Part shown: positions 36,454-44,200 of the stretch, one piece after another
How positions within the stretch are numbered: position 1 is the first letter of the stretch
Layout: every line of letters begins with the position of its first letter
From: an uncultured Pelagibacteraceae bacterium
GTDB lineage: Bacteria; Pseudomonadota; Alphaproteobacteria; Pelagibacterales; Pelagibacteraceae
Direction: 5' to 3'
Assembly (NCBI GenBank): GCA_902598125.1
Contig: CACKAJ010000001.1
Span: 310,001 to 374,000, forward strand
DNA: 64,000 nucleotides
Translations under genes and position numbers: made by a program
Notes under the pieces: model-generated
What the model was told of the DNA's origin: nothing
Databases searched by the model: none
The model's input: only the letters and a program-made list of their open reading frames with translations

Positions 36454-39400
36454 ATGGCTCAGAATATTTCAGTTCCAGATATAGGTGATTTTAAAGACGT
36501 TGAGGTCATTGAAGTTTTGGTCAAGCCTGGAGATCAAATAAACAAGAATGATCCTATTGTTACAATCGAGAGTGATAAGTCAAGCGTTGAGATACCTTCT
36601 CCTGCAGCTGGAGAGATTAAAGATTTAAAAGTTAAAATTGGAGACAAAGTTTCAGAGGGAAGTGTATTAGCAACAATAGAAAATGGTCAAGCGGCCTCGG
36701 CCCCAAAAGAGAAAAAAATCAAAAAAGAAGTTCAAACTCAAGAAAAACCAAAAACCAATGGTGAGCTTAATCAAGTAAGACAAGTAAAAAAAGTTTTTGC
36801 TGAACCAGCTTCAAAAGATGATATTGATCCTATTGAAACAAATGAATGGATAGACTCTCTAAATTCAGTTATTGAAAATGATGGTTCTTCACGAGCAAGT
36901 TACTTATTAAACAAGGTAATCGATCAAGCTTATAAATCTGGTCTTGTTCTTCCGGATACTAGAACAACTCCTTACATTAATACTATTCCGCCAGAGGCTG
37001 AGATTAAGTCACCTGGTGATCAAAATATTGAAAAAAAAATACGGGCATATGTAAGGTGGAACGCGGCAGCTATGGTTGTAAAGGCTAATAAAAAAAGTCC
37101 TGAACTAGGAGGTCACATCGGTACCTTTGCATCTGCAGCTACACTTTACGATGTGGGAATGAATCATTTTTGGAGAGCAAAGAATAACAAATTTGGTGGA
37201 GATTTAATTTATTTTCAAGGGCATTCGGCGCCAGGAATGTACGCGAGAGCTTTCTTAGAAGGAAGACTTACTTCAAAACAACTAGATGGTTTTAGACAAG
37301 AAGTGAATAAAGGAGGTTTGTCCTCATATCCTCACCCTTGGTTGATGCCAAAGTTCTGGCAGTTTCCTACTGTATCTATGGGTCTTGGACCTATCATGGC
37401 TATCTATCAAGCCAGATTTTTAAAATATCTTATCAATAGAGGATTAATTAAAGATGAGGGAAGAAAAATTTGGGTATTTCTTGGTGACGGTGAAATGGAT
37501 GAACCGGAGTCACTTGGTGCAATTGGTTTAGCTGCTCGTGAAAAATTAGATAATTTAATTTTTGTAGTAAATTGTAATTTGCAAAGACTGGACGGTCCTG
37601 TTCGAGGAAATAGTAAAATTATTCAGGAACTGGAGGGAAGCTTTAGAGGTTCGGGCTGGAATGTAATAAAAGTTATTTGGGGATCATACTGGGATCAATT
37701 ATTGGCTAAAGATAAAACAGGTCTTCTTATTAAGAGGATGAATGAATGTGTAGACGGGGAATACCAAGCATTTAAGGCTAAAGGTGGATCTTATGTTAGA
37801 GAAAAGTTTTTTGGAAAATATCCTGAACTTACTGAGCTTGTTTCTTCTTTAACAGATAAAGATATTTGGAGGTTAAATAGAGGAGGTCATGATCCTCACA
37901 AAGTTTATGCAGCTTACGCAGCAGCAATGCAACATACTGGATCACCTACAGTTATCTTAGCAAAAACTATCAAAGGATATGGAATGGGTAAAACAGGTGA
38001 AAGTGTAAACACTACCCATCAACAAAAAAAATTAGATGAGGAAGATCTGCTTTACTATAGAGATAGATTTAATGTTCCACTAACAGATAAACAGGTAAAA
38101 GATATAGAATATTATAAACCAAGCGAAAATTCCGAAGAGATAAAATATTTGAAGGATAAGAGAATAAAACTAGGAGGTTTTATTCCAGAAAGATCATCTT
38201 TTGCAAAACAAATTAAAGCTCCACCAAAAGACATCTTTGATGCATTTATGAAATCAACCGGGGAAAAAGAAATGTCTACTACAATGGCTTTGGTAAGAAT
38301 GATGACTGCACTGCTTAGAGATAAAAACGTTGCTCCAAGATTAGTGCCAATCATTCCTGATGAAGCTAGAACTTTTGGAATGGAAGGTTTCTTTCAAAAA
38401 ATCGGTATTTACGCACATGAAGGGCAGAAATATGAACCAGTGGACTCCGAACAATTAAGTTCATATCGAGAAGATAAAAGTGGCCAAGTATTAGAGGAAG
38501 GCATCAACGAGTCTGGAGCAATGTCATCCTGGATTGCGGCTGGAACTGCTTACACTAATCACGATATCGAGATGATACCTGTTTATATTTTCTATTCTAT
38601 GTTCGGATTTCAGAGAGTTGGGGATTTAGCATGGGCAGCTGGGGATTCTCAAGCTAGAGGGTTTTTAATTGGAGCAACAGCTGGTAGAACCACATTAGCC
38701 GGAGAAGGATTGCAACACCAAGACGGGCACAGCCAATTATTAGCATCGAATATTCCAAACTGTATCAGCTATGACCCTACTTTTGCTTACGAGATGGCAA
38801 CAATATTTAGAGAAGGCTTAAGAAGAATGCATGAAAAGAAAGAGAATGTCTTCTACTACATCACTGCAATGAATGAAAATTATTCTCACCCAGAAAAACC
38901 TAAAGGTTGTGATGATGGAATTTTAAAAGGTATGTACTTATTCAAAGAAGGAAAAAATAAAGGAAAAACTAAAGTTCAATTATTAGGTTCAGGAACAATT
39001 TTAAGAGAAATTATAGCCGCATCTGAGATCTTATCAAAAGAATATAATATAGATGCAGACATTTGGAGCGTGACGAGTTTTAATGAATTAAGAAGAGATG
39101 GAATGGAAACTGAAAGATTGAATCTTTTAAATCCAAATAAAAAACCAAAAAAATCTTATGTTCAAGAATGTTTGTCTAAAAGAGATGGGCCAGTCATAGC
39201 AGCTTCTGATTATACTAGAGCATTCACAGATCAAATAAGACCTTACACAGATAAAAAGTTTTACTCATTCGGAACAGATGGTTACGGAAGAAGTGACACT
39301 AGAAAAAATCTTAGAAAGTTCTTTGAAGTAGATAAAGAACATATAGTAGCCTTTACCTTAAGCGCATTAGCAAAAGAACAACTTGTTGGTTCTGAAGAAG

Positions 39401-39462
39401 CAGAAAAGGCAATTAAAAAGTATAAGATAGACAAAGAGAAAGATTTCCCAGCAAATTTATAA
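36454..39462 (+). CDS. aceE: Pyruvate dehydrogenase E1 (homodimeric type) with N-terminal lipoyl domain
   Basis: A 1002-residue AceE-type E1 that decarboxylates pyruvate with thiamine diphosphate and acetylates lipoyl groups. Residues 1-77 are a complete biotinyl/lipoyl domain with the modifiable Lys42 in ESDKSSVE, then a charged linker (about 78-118). The rest matches E. coli-type AceE, with the thiamine-diphosphate motif GDGEMDEPES and NCNLQRLDGPVRGN. The usual enzyme is near 890 residues and has no lipoyl domain. It is one base from aceF, whose lipoyl domain is closely similar. No E3 gene is nearby. Confidence 0.96.
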   Translation: MAQNISVPDIGDFKDVEVIEVLVKPGDQINKNDPIVTIESDKSSVEIPSPAAGEIKDLKVKIGDKVSEGSVLATIENGQAASAPKEKKIKKEVQTQEKPKTNGELNQVRQVKKVFAEPASKDDIDPIETNEWIDSLNSVIENDGSSRASYLLNKVIDQAYKSGLVLPDTRTTPYINTIPPEAEIKSPGDQNIEKKIRAYVRWNAAAMVVKANKKSPELGGHIGTFASAATLYDVGMNHFWRAKNNKFGGDLIYFQGHSAPGMYARAFLEGRLTSKQLDGFRQEVNKGGLSSYPHPWLMPKFWQFPTVSMGLGPIMAIYQARFLKYLINRGLIKDEGRKIWVFLGDGEMDEPESLGAIGLAAREKLDNLIFVVNCNLQRLDGPVRGNSKIIQELEGSFRGSGWNVIKVIWGSYWDQLLAKDKTGLLIKRMNECVDGEYQAFKAKGGSYVREKFFGKYPELTELVSSLTDKDIWRLNRGGHDPHKVYAAYAAAMQHTGSPTVILAKTIKGYGMGKTGESVNTTHQQKKLDEEDLLYYRDRFNVPLTDKQVKDIEYYKPSENSEEIKYLKDKRIKLGGFIPERSSFAKQIKAPPKDIFDAFMKSTGEKEMSTTMALVRMMTALLRDKNVAPRLVPIIPDEARTFGMEGFFQKIGIYAHEGQKYEPVDSEQLSSYREDKSGQVLEEGINESGAMSSWIAAGTAYTNHDIEMIPVYIFYSMFGFQRVGDLAWAAGDSQARGFLIGATAGRTTLAGEGLQHQDGHSQLLASNIPNCISYDPTFAYEMATIFREGLRRMHEKKENVFYYITAMNENYSHPEKPKGCDDGILKGMYLFKEGKNKGKTKVQLLGSGTILREIIAASEILSKEYNIDADIWSVTSFNELRRDGMETERLNLLNPNKKPKKSYVQECLSKRDGPVIAASDYTRAFTDQIRPYTDKKFYSFGTDGYGRSDTRKNLRKFFEVDKEHIVAFTLSALAKEQLVGSEEAEKAIKKYKIDKEKDFPANL

Positions 39463-39463
39463 A

Positions 39464-40726
39464 ATGACAATTCAAAAAATTTTAGTTCCAGATATGGGTG
39501 ACTTTAAAGATGTAGAAGTCATCGAGGTTCTTGTAATAAAAGGTCAAGTTATTAAAAAAAATGACTCTTTAATAACTTTAGAAAGCGACAAATCAAGTGT
39601 AGAGGTGCCCTCAACTCACGAAGGTAAGATAGAAAAAATTAATGTTTCTGTAGGTGATAAAATTAATAAAGGAGATTTAATTCTTACTTTAGAATCAAAA
39701 CAAGAAACAAATGAACCTGTAAAAGAAAAATCTAAAAAAGAACCAGCAAAACAGAAAATACAAAATGAAGAAGTTCAGGTACAAAAGCAACAACCTGCAC
39801 CTATTGTTCCTGCTTCAGGAAAAAGTTCTGCAAGTCCAAAAATAAGAAAATTTGCAAGAGAGCTGGGAGCGGATATTTCTAAAATTTCTGGCACACAACG
39901 TGCTGGGAGAGTTTCAGCCGAAGATGTTAAAAATTTTGTAAGATCTCAAGTTACAGTTTCTCAAGGTGAGGTGCAAAAAAAAGAAGTTACAAAATATGTG
40001 GAAGAATATTCTCACGAAGAATTTGGGGAAATTGCAACACAAGATCTACCACGTGTTAAGAAACTTTCAGGACCACATTTAGTCAGATCTTGGACAGAAA
40101 TTCCACATGTTACTCAACATGATGAAATAGATGTTACTGACATGGAACAGTTTAGAAATTCTTTGTACGATTATTATACTGGTGAAAAAATAAAAGTAAC
40201 TCCTCTTGCTTTTATTGCAAAAGCCTTAGTGAGCGCTCTAAAAGAATTTCCAAATTTTAACGCATCATTAAACTCTGAGAGTAATAAAATTATTTATAAA
40301 AAATATTTTCATATTGGTTTTGCCGTTGATACTCCTCATGGTCTTATGGTTCCAAAATTGAGAAACGTTGATCAAATGAGTATTCAAAAAATTGGGGAAG
40401 AGCTTAAAAATATAAGTCAACTTTGCAGAGAACTTAAGATTGATAAAAAAGAATTTTTTGGTGGATCGATGACTATCTCAAGTTTAGGAGGAATTGGCGG
40501 AACACATTTTACACCCATTATTAATCCGCCAGAAGTAGCAATTTTAGGAATTGGAAGAACTTTCGATCGACTTGTAAAAGAAAAAAATCAAATAGCTTCT
40601 AGAAAAATACTTCCGATATCATTATCTTATGATCACAGATTAATAGATGGCGCGGAAGGTGCTAGATTTTGTGTTTATCTTGGAAAATGTCTTGGAAAAG
40701 ATTTTGCCTTTAAGCTTGCTGTTTAG
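39464..40726 (+). CDS. aceF: Dihydrolipoamide acetyltransferase (PDH E2)
   Basis: A 420-residue E2, the core acetyltransferase of pyruvate dehydrogenase. It has one lipoyl domain (1-78, Lys43), a linker rich in Lys, Glu, Gln and Pro, a peripheral-subunit-binding domain (about 124-163, SPKIRKFARELGADI) and a catalytic domain ending with YDHRLIDGAEG, the HxxxDG active site. Homologues paired with AceE often carry one to three lipoyl domains; here a second lipoyl domain is on the E1 chain instead. Co-transcribed with aceE. Confidence 0.96.
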   Translation: MTIQKILVPDMGDFKDVEVIEVLVIKGQVIKKNDSLITLESDKSSVEVPSTHEGKIEKINVSVGDKINKGDLILTLESKQETNEPVKEKSKKEPAKQKIQNEEVQVQKQQPAPIVPASGKSSASPKIRKFARELGADISKISGTQRAGRVSAEDVKNFVRSQVTVSQGEVQKKEVTKYVEEYSHEEFGEIATQDLPRVKKLSGPHLVRSWTEIPHVTQHDEIDVTDMEQFRNSLYDYYTGEKIKVTPLAFIAKALVSALKEFPNFNASLNSESNKIIYKKYFHIGFAVDTPHGLMVPKLRNVDQMSIQKIGEELKNISQLCRELKIDKKEFFGGSMTISSLGGIGGTHFTPIINPPEVAILGIGRTFDRLVKEKNQIASRKILPISLSYDHRLIDGAEGARFCVYLGKCLGKDFAFKLAV

Positions 40727-40750
40727 ATCTTCTTAAACTATTAACCCCTG

Positions 40751-41653
40751 ATGGATAAAAAATCGTTCTCACTGATTTGTGCTATTGTTACGTCTGTTCT
40801 TTGGGGCTCAGCTTTTGTGGCGCAAGACATGGGTATGGATTTTATTGGACCTCATACCTTTAATGTGGGAAGGTTTTTAATTGGGTTTTTAACTTTACTA
40901 CCATTTTTTTTTATTTTTGAATTTAAAAATATTACTTTTAAAAAACTTGATAAAGAAAAAGTAGCATATTTTTTATTTTTTCTTGGTTTTGTTTTAGCTA
41001 TAGGACAAGAACTGCAACAAATTTCTTTAATATATACCGATGTAGCTAACACTGGTGTTTTTACAGTCTTCTATGTTTTAGTCGTCCCTGTAATTTCTTA
41101 CTTTATATTTTCAAAAAAAATGCATTGGTCTATTTGGCCATCGGTTTTTATCTGCATTCTTGGTGGCTTACTTCTAAGTGAGCTAAATAATTATTCGGTA
41201 AGATTAGGTGATACTTTAGGTATCTTAAGTGCCTTTTGTTGGGGAGTTCATATTTTGCTTATTAGAAAAACTGTTGAATTTTTTAACTTTCCTATAACTA
41301 TAGCAATGTCTCAGTGTCTTGTAGCATGTTTAGTTTTAATTGGCCCAATGTTCTACTTCGAAGATCCAACTTTTAAAAATTTTTTAAAGGACTCATACGA
41401 AGTTTTATATGTAGGAATTTTATCAAGTGGACTAGCTTTTTTATTACAAACATACAGTTTACAAAATATATCTCCAGCTCCTGCTGCGATTGTATTCTCA
41501 TTGGAAGGAGTATTTGCAGCGATACTTGCTTGGTTAATACTTGATCAATTTTTAAATGAAATTAAAATTTTAGGAATTTTCTTGATATTGACTGCTGTAA
41601 TTTTCTCACAACTAATGCCAATATATGATAAAAAAAAATATGGACGAAACTAA
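40751..41653 (+). CDS. EamA/DMT-family transporter
   Basis: A 300-residue membrane protein with about ten hydrophobic segments in two EamA repeats (about 5-140 and 150-290), the drug/metabolite transporter arrangement. The N-terminal ICAIVTSVLWGSAFVAQ is typical. Such proteins export amino acids or small metabolites; substrate unknown. It follows aceF by 24 bases and its 3' end overlaps the hotdog thioesterase start. Confidence 0.87.
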   Translation: MDKKSFSLICAIVTSVLWGSAFVAQDMGMDFIGPHTFNVGRFLIGFLTLLPFFFIFEFKNITFKKLDKEKVAYFLFFLGFVLAIGQELQQISLIYTDVANTGVFTVFYVLVVPVISYFIFSKKMHWSIWPSVFICILGGLLLSELNNYSVRLGDTLGILSAFCWGVHILLIRKTVEFFNFPITIAMSQCLVACLVLIGPMFYFEDPTFKNFLKDSYEVLYVGILSSGLAFLLQTYSLQNISPAPAAIVFSLEGVFAAILAWLILDQFLNEIKILGIFLILTAVIFSQLMPIYDKKKYGRN

Positions 41654-42017
41654 CAAAGGTTTTATGAAACATTTAGGTGGTCTGGAATTAAAACAGATCA
41701 GCGATACTCAATATGAATTTATAGTTGAAGTAAAAGAAATGCATTTAAATACTGGAAAAATTGCTCATGGTGGTTTCTTGTCAACGATAGCAGATACAGG
41801 AATGGGTACTGCGGCACATAAAGTTGCAGGGAACAAAAGATGCGTAACGATAAATTTAGATATAAAATTTATTTCATCGGGAAAACTAAATGATAAACTT
41901 AAAGGAAAAGTTAAGATTTTAAAAAAAACAAATACTCTTATCTTTATCTCTTGTGAAATTTCAAATTCTAGCGACATTGTTGCCTCTGCAAGTGGTACTT
42001 GGAAAATACTAAAATAG
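41640..42017 (+). CDS. Hotdog-fold (PaaI-type) thioesterase
   Basis: About 125 residues from the ATG at 41640; an ATG five codons upstream (41625) is also possible but would lengthen the overlap with the EamA gene. The core HLNTGKIAHGGFLSTIADTGMGTA holds the HGG/active-site helix of PaaI-like acyl-CoA thioesterases (given as positions about 36-59). It would hydrolyse an acyl- or aryl-CoA. Context gives no substrate. Confidence 0.87.
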   Translation: MDETNKGFMKHLGGLELKQISDTQYEFIVEVKEMHLNTGKIAHGGFLSTIADTGMGTAAHKVAGNKRCVTINLDIKFISSGKLNDKLKGKVKILKKTNTLIFISCEISNSSDIVASASGTWKILK

Positions 42018-42023
42018 TTAATA

Positions 42024-43475
42024 ATGCACACAAAATCTGTTTTAGTTTACGCTCTACTCTCTCTTTTTATATTTAATAACGCATCAGCAAATTTTTTTAA
42101 GAATATAACTAACTTAATTGAGGAAAATTACGAAAGCCTCAGGTACGGAATATCAGTTGCTGATGTAGACAACAATGGAACGTATGAATTTATAGTTGCC
42201 GGTTTTGGAAGTGAAAATTTAGCTCTTTCATACAAAGATAATAAATTAAAAAATATTATTGATGATGAAAAATTTACTGATAAAAAAAGTTTTACTATTG
42301 GTGTCGCTGCGTGCGATATTGACTCTGATGGTTATGAAGAAATTTATTTTCTTAACACAGACACATATAGTGGTGAAAAAAGATATTCAGATAGACTAAT
42401 AGATCTAAAAAACAAAAAATTTTTTGATATTTTTGAACAGAAGAAAAATCAATCAGATTTAAACTTTACAGCTGGTCGTTCGGTAGTCTGTGTAGATAGA
42501 AAAGGAAATGGAAAATTTGGTATTTATGTTGCTAATTATGGAGGCCCTACAAGATTTTATGAAAAATTTAAAGGAAGAATTGCTGATAAAGCAACAGAGT
42601 TTGGGTTGGACAAAATAACTGGAGGACGAGCAGTTGTTGCGGGCCACATTCTATCCAGCAATATTGATATTTTCGCTGCAAACGAAAGAGGAGTTAATTT
42701 TTTGTATAAAAATGTTGATGGTACTTTCTATGATGTTGCCTCAAGCTACGACGTTTTAGACCCCTATGAAAATGGAAGAGGAACAGCCTTAAGTGATGTT
42801 TTATACAGAGGACAGTTAGATATAGTGAGTGGTAATTGGGACGGAGAGCATAGAATTTTTGTAAAAAAAGAAAACAATTATAAGGACATTGCTAAAGGAA
42901 ATTTTAAGACACCCTCCAAAATAAGGACGGTAATATCTGCAGATTTTGATAATGACGGTTACGATGAAATCTTTTTAAATAACATTGGAGAACCAAATAA
43001 ATTATTTAAAATTAAAGAAAATGGAGAGCTAAAGGAAATTGATTTAGCAATTAATTCTGAACCTAATGGACTTGGTACAGGCGCAGCTGTAGCCGATATC
43101 GATAAAGATGGTATTTTAGAATTATTAATCTCACACGGAGAAACAGGTAACCAAATACTAACTCTTTATAAAGCTGATATAAAAAAAAATAATAATTATT
43201 TAAGAATAAAACCCTTAAATAAAAATGGAGCACCCGCAAGAGGTGCCACGGTTACACTTACTTCTAATCTAAGAGAGCACTCTAAAACAATCGATGCAGG
43301 ATCAGGATATTTATGCCAAATGGAGCCTGTTGCTCATTATGGACTTCGGGAAGGTGAAGAAGATTTTAAAGTTTCAATTAAGTGGACAAACGGAAAGACT
43401 AATAATTATAAAATAACAAAAACTGGTAAGACTTATATTTTTAAACAAAGTAAGATGTCTATCTCGCCATCTTAA
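42024..43475 (+). CDS. Secreted FG-GAP/ASPIC-UnbV (CRTAC1-like) protein
   Basis: A 483-residue exported protein. Residues 1-22 are a signal peptide (hydrophobic core, cleavage after NASA). FG-GAP/VCBS-type blades with calcium loops of the form DxDxxG recur at D47-G52, D98-G103 and near 309 and 357 (DFDNDG, DIDKDG), and the C-terminus (about 390-475) is an ASPIC/UnbV domain with RGATVTL and IKWTNGKT. This suggests a beta-propeller with a binding role outside the cytoplasm. The ligand is unknown. The last 17 bases overlap the convergent Cys-rich gene. Confidence 0.86.
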   Translation: MHTKSVLVYALLSLFIFNNASANFFKNITNLIEENYESLRYGISVADVDNNGTYEFIVAGFGSENLALSYKDNKLKNIIDDEKFTDKKSFTIGVAACDIDSDGYEEIYFLNTDTYSGEKRYSDRLIDLKNKKFFDIFEQKKNQSDLNFTAGRSVVCVDRKGNGKFGIYVANYGGPTRFYEKFKGRIADKATEFGLDKITGGRAVVAGHILSSNIDIFAANERGVNFLYKNVDGTFYDVASSYDVLDPYENGRGTALSDVLYRGQLDIVSGNWDGEHRIFVKKENNYKDIAKGNFKTPSKIRTVISADFDNDGYDEIFLNNIGEPNKLFKIKENGELKEIDLAINSEPNGLGTGAAVADIDKDGILELLISHGETGNQILTLYKADIKKNNNYLRIKPLNKNGAPARGATVTLTSNLREHSKTIDAGSGYLCQMEPVAHYGLREGEEDFKVSIKWTNGKTNNYKITKTGKTYIFKQSKMSISPS

Positions 43476-44157
43476 TAAAGATATCACCCATTCCAATATT
43501 CATTTCCTCTAAAGGAATATCATTTTTGAAAGCACAGAATTTTCCGGTGATTTCATTAGACTGTATTTTTTTAATATCTGCTTTTTGACATTTTCTTGCT
43601 TCGTATAAAATTCCTATTACTAACTTACTATCAACCACATGAACTTCTTCTTTATTTAACTTTTGACCATTACAGAAATAATTTCTGTTTACTTCCCTTG
43701 GAAAATCTTTTTTTGTACATGGATTATCTATTAAGAGGACATCAATCGTTTTTGGGCCATCCTTAAATTTATGTTTGATTTTTTTAATCTTAGTGTAATT
43801 CATGAGGTCACAAGAACATGGCCAACAGCATCTGTAAAGTTCACCACAAATATTTTTTTGAGTCCTTAATTCTTTGACAAAAATAAAATCTGGTTTTTCT
43901 CCCGGGTTAATCAATGAACCTGATACGGGACAATATAATTTATTATACTCAATAAACTCTTCATATGTTAAACCTTGGTCAATTAAATATTTAAAAAATC
44001 TTGGTCCAGCTGCATTTCTATTACTGTCTGGAAAGATTTTAGTCCAGTTTTTAACAAGATCTTCATAGTAAAATTTTTTTTGCTGGAAGTTGGTCTCAGA
44101 AAAACTTAATGATATTAATAAAAAATATATTAAAGTTATTTTTAAAATAAATTTCAT
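43459..44157 (-). CDS. Secreted Cys-rich protein of unknown function
   Basis: A 232-residue protein I do not recognise. Residues 1-20 form a signal peptide ending LSLSFS. Ten cysteines follow in the mature part, six of them within residues about 75-115 (YCPVSG, NICG, RCCWPCSC). Such density suggests disulfides or a metal site in the periplasm. The gene converges on the FG-GAP protein with a 17-base overlap and lies 41 bases downstream (minus strand sense) from nothing else, so it is probably monocistronic or reads on toward the TRAP permease terminator region. A thiol-oxidation link (dsbB lies elsewhere in the window) is only a guess. Confidence 0.75.
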   Translation of the reverse strand: MKFILKITLIYFLLISLSFSETNFQQKKFYYEDLVKNWTKIFPDSNRNAAGPRFFKYLIDQGLTYEEFIEYNKLYCPVSGSLINPGEKPDFIFVKELRTQKNICGELYRCCWPCSCDLMNYTKIKKIKHKFKDGPKTIDVLLIDNPCTKKDFPREVNRNYFCNGQKLNKEEVHVVDSKLVIGILYEARKCQKADIKKIQSNEITGKFCAFKNDIPLEEMNIGMGDIFIKMAR

Positions 44158-44183
44158 TTAATTATTTAATTAAAATTCTGAAA

Positions 44184-44200
44184 AAAAGCACTGCGCTTTT
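44184..44200 (-). terminator. Weak terminator after the TRAP permease
   Basis: AAAAGC (44184-44189) pairs with GCTTTT (44195-44200) around a five-base loop, and on the minus strand the stem runs into further Ts (44181-44183). The stem is short and AT-rich, and it overlaps the permease stop codon, so confidence is modest. Confidence 0.4.
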
